NCBI GenBank assembly: GCA_030248135.1
Contig: JASANC010000576.1
Location: 1-59,509 of the forward strand
Source of the DNA: Theristus sp. LFF4_11
Lineage: Eukaryota > Nematoda > Chromadorea > Monhysterida > Xyalidae
DNA length: 59,509 nucleotides
Direction: 5' to 3'
A program made the translations under genes and the position numbers. The notes below the pieces were generated by a model that was given only the letters and a program-made list of their open reading frames with translations, ran no database searches and had not been told where the DNA came from. Numbering within the stretch: position 1 is the stretch's first letter; the number at the start of each line of letters is the position of its first letter. Positions 55,701 through 59,509 of the stretch are shown here, piece by piece.

Positions 55701-58073
55701 GCTGAAGTGCAACAACGACAAGCGAGACAATCGTAAGAATTGCAAGAACTCGATTGTAAACTTAATTGAGTCGTTTTTGTTTGGTTAAACGGTTTTAAAG
55801 AAGATAAATACAAAAAAAAAAGCGACCGTTTCATAATGGGTACTCAGAAAAGTGTTGCTAACACTCAATCAAAAAGGCCTGGCTTAGATTAATGCAAGCG
55901 CGGAAAAGAAGTAAGCATACCAAACAAAATCGGGTGTTTTGCTACGGGTATTAAGTAAAGTGTTGCTTTTTGTCCTTTCCATTCTATAAAGCTTTGGCTT
56001 AGGTTAGGGTAGGCAGGAAAAGAAGTGAACATACCAACCAAAAGCAGCCATTTCGCAACGGGTTTTCAAAAAACATTTTGCATTTGTCGTCATTTAAACT
56101 CTAAGGCTTGGCTTAGGTTAGAGTAAGCGGGAAAAAAGTTTCAGAACAAAAGCTGGCATTTTGCAACAATTATTCAGAAGTGTAGTCTTTTTATCTTTTA
56201 AAACTAAAAGGGTTGGCTCAGATAAGGGTTTTGCAATGTGTATTCAGAAAAAGTGTTTTTTCGTAATTTACACTCCATCGACAAGAAATTCCAGTTCAAC
56301 AAGGATAGATTGCGGCATCAACAAAGATGTAGGCACGATCGATGGCGAAGCAGTGGAACGGTCCACATATAATTGATCAATTTTTTACGGGAATGACAGC
56401 GACATTGAAAAAGCTAATAAATGACAATTAATTTTGATTCTTTAAAAGGGAACGTCAGTTGTTTGATGCTGATTAAAAAGATTGTTTTTCATATTGTTGA
56501 CAAAAAAGCGCGCTTTAAAACTGAAAATACTGTGATTTTCAAAAAAGTAGGAGCATCGAGTACTTCAAGAATGAACGATCATTTCTATGGTTAATCAACA
56601 ACAATCGGTTAAAGCAGCTCAAAATGAAAATGCAATGCATGTTTCGTCCGGATCGTGGGCGAGGTCAAAAGGCTAAACTCCATTCAAAAATAACAGTTGT
56701 ATTCAAGAGCTAACCGTGCCGTAGGCACGGGTCAATTGGCTAGTTTATATTTAAGGTAGTTTTGGACCACCCTGCACCTTCATTTCCCAATCACCGTGCA
56801 GAAACCACGGTAAGCGGTACAAAGTCGACCAAATGTTCGCTAGGCCGTATAGTGTGTCAGCACTTGTCATCGACAACAAGACCAACCACTCCTTTTTGCG
56901 GCGCAATGCCTGCAAGGACAATGGTGTTAGCAGCAAATATTGTTTTTATTGTTTTTTTTTGGAGTACAGTGTGTTTTACCAGTTTTTTACACTTGCAAAA
57001 GTGAGCATCTCGGGTTAGAAACGTTAACCATGAATACGGTATGGCCGGTTAAACATGGCAGCTTTTTTCAGGGTGCAAAGAGCGCGCGAATTTTGAATGA
57101 AAGAAAAAAGACGTTCAGAAACTGAATTGTGTGCCAAATTTGACGCGTTTTTTTAAACTAATGGATTATCCGCGCTATTCTGTTCATTCTTTATCCCTTG
57201 TACTCATGATTGGGAATTATGTTGGCTTTTTTGAAAAAGACAACTCCTGGTCTGCGGCTGATCCCGCCTTGATGGATTGCCTCATTTATTCGGCCATACT
57301 GTACCATATTTTGTAAAACTACAGTATGGCCGAATAAATAAGGCAGTCCATCAAGGCGGGATCAGTCGCAGACTAGGAGATGTCTTTTTTTAAAAATGCC
57401 AATATAATTCCTATTCATGTGTACAAGGGAGAAAGAATGAACAGAATAGCGAAGATCCTAGTATACGTCATGCCTGTCACTCTTTTTCTCTTCTTCCCCC
57501 TTCACCCTGAAAACGCCTGTCCTTGTACCTATTCGTTCGGCTGCCTCACATGGCCGCCGTATTGTGCAAATGTGCAATCTTGCAACTGAAATAATTTCTT
57601 GCTTACTTACTTCATATCATTGTATGTTACATATATGTGAGTGATTGTACCAGTTAAGTCGAACATGTAACAATTAGTTAACTGTGATTAAACAAGAATG
57701 TGAGAGCCTCATGTGCCAAAAGAGTGAATGCCATTGTTGTGCTGTAATGGGCACTTTATGTGCTGCAATATTGCATTGTTTAGCAATGATGAAAAATACA
57801 TTGCTGTTTACATTTCTGCTATGTATTGTTACATACCCGGTGGACCGTTTTCCCTGTGTACGTTGAGCAAACTTTATGCACTACATCCATGCAGGTGCGC
57901 ACAGTCAAGCAGAAAGTTTTGGAACTAACCGGATATTTAATAATAGTAGCCGAGAGTATAAAACCGGCGAAGAACTGCGGTATGCCCGTGACCAGGTAGG
58001 CGCTCTGGCCGGAAACCAGAAAAAATCTTGTATTTGATGACAGAACATCCAAGGTCGTGCCGTTATTTGACAT
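40701..58073 (-). CDS. Rhodopsin-type 7TM receptor with transposon-filled introns (6 exons, about 364 aa over 17.4 kb)
   Basis: Minus exons: 58073-57930 (N-terminus and TM1, QSAYLVTGIPQFFAGFILSA), 56909-56778 (TM2, KEWLVLLSMTSADTLYGLAN), 54623-54473 (the TM3 cysteine and SMVASWMAISIDRLLLVLAP, with IDR in the DRY position), 54357-54209 (TM4, FVYTLPVLELLTTFIYTV), 47279-47166 (TM5, VLALGSVLVMGVVLSAVCF, then a basic loop), 41105-40701 (TM6, FALTALMTILLYILP; TM7, CLPNVNSVMNFVIFYRRVEE). Phases agree at every junction and the sum, 1095 nt, is 365 codons with stop, a normal length for this class. TM7 has NSVMNF in place of NPxxY. The divergent motifs suggest a chemosensory or peptide receptor; the ligand is unknown. 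Exon 5's acceptor is ambiguous (47280 used). Introns 4 and 5 are about 6.9 and 6.1 kb. Confidence 0.8.
42186..44250. repeat. 149-bp satellite, block 1 (about 14 units)
   Basis: The unit contains gaatcgtgacgatttcgggc, gaatcggccgtggaaattgg, cagaaacgaaaaacaagaaa, tccagggtaattcaatgcgc and ttgggttagttttcttacgt. The word gaatcgtgacg recurs at 42203, 42352, 42501, 42650, 42798 and so on. Divergence is mostly point changes. The final unit grades into caacgtattgtgattttggt. Confidence 0.95.
44305..45277. mobile_element. Inner TIR element, copy 1 (about 165-bp TIRs, TA flanks)
   Basis: Ends tctaaaaatgcgggagacgc and its reverse complement, each followed outward by TA. The TIRs include aggaggaatatgaccttgtg, gtgaaagacttggctcgaca and gtacacacggatacaagtac. 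A SINE (44766-44971) is inserted inside. No ORF. TA target and TIR form suggest a Tc1/mariner-type MITE. Confidence 0.85.
44766..44971 (+). mobile_element. tRNA-derived SINE family 1, copy 6
   Basis: Best-preserved copy: gtcaccctcgtggcctggtg, gtgcgttagactacagtctg, gggggatcgagccccgccga, body, and (AAC)n tail at 44944-44971. It is inserted in the inner TIR element; the related copy at 46025-47057 lacks it. Confidence 0.93.
45279..45985. repeat. 149-bp satellite, block 2 (about 5 units)
   Basis: Same unit as block 1 (gaatcgtgacgatttcgggc at about 45285, 45428, 45575, 45727, 45877). The last unit carries the same special ending (aaatagcatagacgaaattg, caacgtattgtgattttggt) as the last unit of block 1, so one block plus inner element was duplicated. 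Confidence 0.93.
46025..47057. mobile_element. Inner TIR element, copy 2
   Basis: Same ends (tctaaaaatgcgggagacgc and its reverse complement with TA flanks) and TIRs as 44305-45277. It lacks the SINE and carries MITE X copy 2 instead. Confidence 0.85.
46538..46802 (+). mobile_element. MITE family X, copy 2
   Basis: Starts acagtatagccgattaaaca and ends catttattcggccatgctgt. It is nested inside inner TIR element copy 2. Confidence 0.88.
47640..47870 (+). pseudogene. Fragment of an unidentified coding repeat
   Basis: The frame starting MLKFDMELPLDATKKNPHRF ends at 47834. An overlapping frame reads HIGVNTKNVVLW, which resembles HPDVNMKNVVFCKGFHVP at 53880-53930; the DNA is also similar (tttttgtgtcgtgcgaaata against cttttgtatcgtgctaatat). 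I do not recognise the family. Both pieces look like remnants of one repeat. Confidence 0.35.
48620..50827. mobile_element. GGCC-array DNA transposon, element 4 (2208 bp, inside the RT)
   Basis: Left end ggcaaatgtacttttgcggc then about 15 units of gcggcctggacgattgcggcc type (48646-48905). The right end is the inverted array (50551-50812, ggccgcaatcgtcccg units) finishing cgaacgcacgcc. Flanked by cggagggg at 48612-48619 and 50828-50835. The interior is A/T-rich and non-coding and holds MITE X copy 3. The unit sequence differs from elements 1-2 (gcggcc against ccggccc) but the design is the same. Confidence 0.9.
49173..49446 (+). mobile_element. MITE family X, copy 3
   Basis: Starts tggaatggccgattaaacat and ends ttatttattcggccatacta. 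It is nested inside GGCC-array element 4, so there are three nesting levels here (MITE in DNA transposon in retrotransposon). Confidence 0.88.
52306..52779 (+). CDS. Hypothetical protein of 157 aa inside the TIR element
   Basis: The open frame runs from an ATG to a stop wholly inside the element. It includes NQFWSQQSVSAASKYAYVQT, VAFVTRYLAHDLLMNGIEVT and VPVQRITARCLAMFDPMYP. There is no DDE/D signature, zinc finger or helicase motif that I can see, and it is too short for a transposase. Codon use looks ordinary and the sequence is not low-complexity, which argues for a real or recently real protein. Function unknown. It could also be the last exon of a captured host gene. Confidence 0.45.
   Translation: MLNRLYAFYCTMYKTLDIQKSQLSQHAWSFSDVKINRNQFWSQQSVSAASKYAYVQTNWLPSNNPEMRVAFVTRYLAHDLLMNGIEVTHYFGVCLHYPSVSHENSSFTSPVIVINTNAPSEPAMVPVQRITARCLAMFDPMYPVSGGCIGCVPMIAS
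53252..53520. repeat. Three tandem copies of a 90-bp unit
   Basis: The unit starts gtctattaaaatcaacagca and ends agaaactggctagtt; copies at about 53253, 53344 and 53434, the first two nearly identical. It lies near the right end of the 1.8-kb TIR element; the words catcaacag and cttgttgatg make each unit partly palindromic. Confidence 0.92.
53807..54018 (+). pseudogene. Fragment of an unidentified coding repeat, second piece
   Basis: Open frame with FLPSKSLLYRANITF, HPDVNMKNVVFCKGFHVPAS and GCGPFLVAKLTKYQ, ending at 54018. It starts directly at the right end of the TIR element, so the element may have inserted into it. Part resembles 47640-47870. Family not recognised. Confidence 0.35.
54650..54885 (-). 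mobile_element. tRNA-derived SINE family 2, copy 2
   Basis: The minus-strand head has TCCGTAGCACAGCTGTGGG (A-box-like) and AAGTTCGAACCTCG (B-box-like). The rest (gcagaccattggat, cggaaacggcgaaatacagc) matches 16078-16305. It lies in intron 2 of the 7TM gene, just upstream of exon 3. Confidence 0.75.
55081..55348. mobile_element. MITE family T, copy 1
   Basis: The ends taccgtaaagtcttgcatat and atatgcaagactttacggta are perfect inverted repeats with TA at both edges. The arms contain ggttcctcccacttataaga and tatataaggagaccttat. It directly abuts the Helitron-like 5' end. Confidence 0.93.
55349..56743 (+). mobile_element. Helitron-like element, non-autonomous
   Basis: The 5' end TCTATAATACTAAGATAG follows an A. 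The 3' end has a hairpin ccgtgcc-gta-ggcacgg, a 9-nt spacer (gtcaattgg) and CTAG followed by T. This is the Helitron pattern (5'-TC, hairpin, CTRR-3', insertion between A and T, no TIR or duplication). The interior has 4-5 degenerate repeats of about 110 bp around ggcttggcttaggttag and no Rep/helicase frame. It lies in intron 2 of the 7TM gene. Confidence 0.82.
57038..57303 (+). mobile_element. MITE family X, copy 4
   Basis: Starts tatggccggttaaacatggc and ends catttattcggccatactgta (last 20 bases diagnostic); full interior conserved. Confidence 0.9.
57320..57553 (-). mobile_element. MITE family X, copy 5 (inverted, diverged)
   Basis: Starts tacagtatggccgaataaat and continues aaggcagtccatcaaggcgg, the reverse complement of the family right half. 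The inner half is more diverged (ccttcaccctgaaaacgc) and ends near ggccgccgta. It lies 16 bp from copy 4, tail to tail. Confidence 0.8.
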
Positions 58074-59120
58074 TTTAATATGCTTCCTTCTATTGTTAGC
58101 CGTGTCTCACAAATATCGTTTTATTTTGTTTTGGTTTTTTTGGTTTTTATCCGAATTACATTCATCAACTTGTTTTCGCAGCTGGTTGACAGCGCATTGG
58201 TCTCTGAACTTATTCAGGCTCAGACTTCTTTTTCAAACTTCAGGAAACAGACGCGTGCTTATCAGTTAGTGATCAAAACTAATGAAAATTCAAAAGTGTA
58301 GCTCTTTACAGCCTCAAGAAAGAGCTTTTTTCAAAGACGAGTGTTTGTTTGGATTGTAAAGCAGGTGTTTTAATTTACGGGCAAATCTACGTATGAAAAC
58401 AGATTCTTACGTGTTGCTTGTTTTGTACAATGTATGATATTACTGCTAATTGATCTCTATTTATTGCAAAAATGAGGAAACAAAATTGCGAAACTATTTA
58501 TAACGCGGACTTCAATTTTCTTGGTTACCGTAAACTAGCTTTTCCTCAAAAGAATCTTTTTAGTAACAAAGTTTTTCGATTACTAACAAACTGCTGAATG
58601 CTTACAAAAGTGCTCATTGGGTTTGGTGAAACAGCCTGGAAATGACAAGCCCATGACAGACAACAAAACAATGATGGGCCCGGGGTGTAAGTTGGAAGGT
58701 CCAATTGAATGTGCATTCAATTCGATTTGTAAACAAATTTTTTTTTCTGCTAATGTTGTATACCTTACCAGTGCCTTGAGCTGCGCCTTGATTTGACTTT
58801 GTGTGCTTTATGAACTCATCTCTTGTGACCAGAAGACCAGAAACTCGACGGCGACCATGCATGACCACGCATGTGGAGAAGGGAGAAATCGATGCATGTT
58901 GTGGTTTTTGGAGTGGAAAAGCTTTTTGTCCTCTTTTTGTGCATGAAACTTTTTGCCGCACAGAAGCGACATAAAAGAAATAAAAAAAAACACGCGGTGG
59001 CAACTGACATTAAAAAACGCATTGCAGGTACAGTCGTAGACACAAAGAAAAGACTACACCGCCCCTTGAAAATGATTGGCGTACACATGCATAACGTTTG
59101 TTTTTTGAGATATGATACAT
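58074..59120. other. Region upstream of the 7TM receptor, no gene seen
   Basis: A/T-rich sequence with no recognisable exon. It should contain the receptor promoter, read leftwards. Confidence 0.5.
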
Positions 59121-59396
59121 TACCGTAAAGTCTTGCATATAAGGTTCCTCCCACTTATAAGACCCCCACCCAAAAGTGGGCGGAGTGTCACACGGCGGAA
59201 AGCCAAAAAATTCAAAATTTTGACTTGGTCAAAAACCTACCCAGTTTATAAGGCCCGGAATTCCTAATGTTCGGTTTATAAGACCTCCTCCCACTTATAA
59301 GGTTGTCACACGAAATTCCACTTTTTTCAGAAATTTTTGATTTTCAAATTTATATAAGGAGACCTTATATGCAAGACTTTACGGTATCTAAAAGGA
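59121..59396. mobile_element. MITE family T, copy 2
   Basis: Same perfect ends as copy 1 (taccgtaaagtcttgcatat and inverse) with TA flanks, and closely matching interior. Confidence 0.93.
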
Positions 59397-59509
59397 GGAA
59401 TATGGCCTTGTGTAAGCAGTGAAAGACTTGGCTCGACAACGCTTTTCAAGTCTCTGATGTGGTACACACGGATACAAGTACATAAGAGTCATATTTTTGC
59501 GCCATGTTT
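59397..59509 (+). mobile_element. Inner-TIR-element end, partial third copy
   Basis: tctaaaaggaggaatatggc onward matches the left TIR of the elements at 44305 and 46025, but with the segment between tctaaaa and ggaggaat deleted. It runs off the right edge. Confidence 0.8.

Overview
This is animal nuclear DNA. Its genes are split into many short exons with GT-AG introns, it carries a tRNA gene and tRNA-derived SINEs, and it is full of small inverted-repeat transposons. The gene set is an invertebrate one (probably ecdysozoan; I cannot fix the phylum): a cytochrome P450, two Mesh/SUSD2-type adhesion proteins, an ionotropic-receptor-like glutamate receptor, a DEG/ENaC channel and a rhodopsin-type 7TM receptor. 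I rebuilt exon structures by hand from splice signals, reading phase and family similarity. Total lengths close in frame for all five genes that lie wholly inside the window.

Layout. 1-605 is a minisatellite. 919-4332 (minus) is the 5' part of a CYP2-like P450 with a tRNA-Gly(GCC) in one intron. 6897-17114 (plus, 23 exons, about 1344 aa) and 19341-29270 (plus, 22 exons, about 1365 aa) are tandem paralogues with signal peptide, NIDO, AMOP, vWD, sushi and one transmembrane helix. They share the same exon phases but show very uneven identity. Between them lie two oppositely oriented G/C-skewed MITEs. 29440-33061 (minus) is the IR-like receptor, 34550-38915 (minus) the DEG/ENaC channel, and 40701-58073 (minus) one 7TM receptor of about 364 aa whose introns hold most of the right half of the window.

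Repeats. I recognise two tRNA-derived SINE families, at least six MITE families, a Helitron-like element, a 5.75-kb TIR element filled with a 149-bp satellite, a 1.8-kb TIR element with a 157-codon ORF, a non-LTR reverse transcriptase, and a DNA-transposon family whose ends are built from tandem arrays of a GGCC-containing unit. One member of that last family (2.2 kb) interrupts the reverse transcriptase; removing it with one copy of an 8-bp target duplication restores the reading frame exactly.

The most unusual feature is at 21315-22192. In the second Mesh-like gene a 31-bp segment spanning an intron/exon junction (intron 3' end, AG, first exon bases) is repeated so that 29 copies of the same 3' splice site lie in a row ahead of exon 6. 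The array has no stop in any of the three forward frames.
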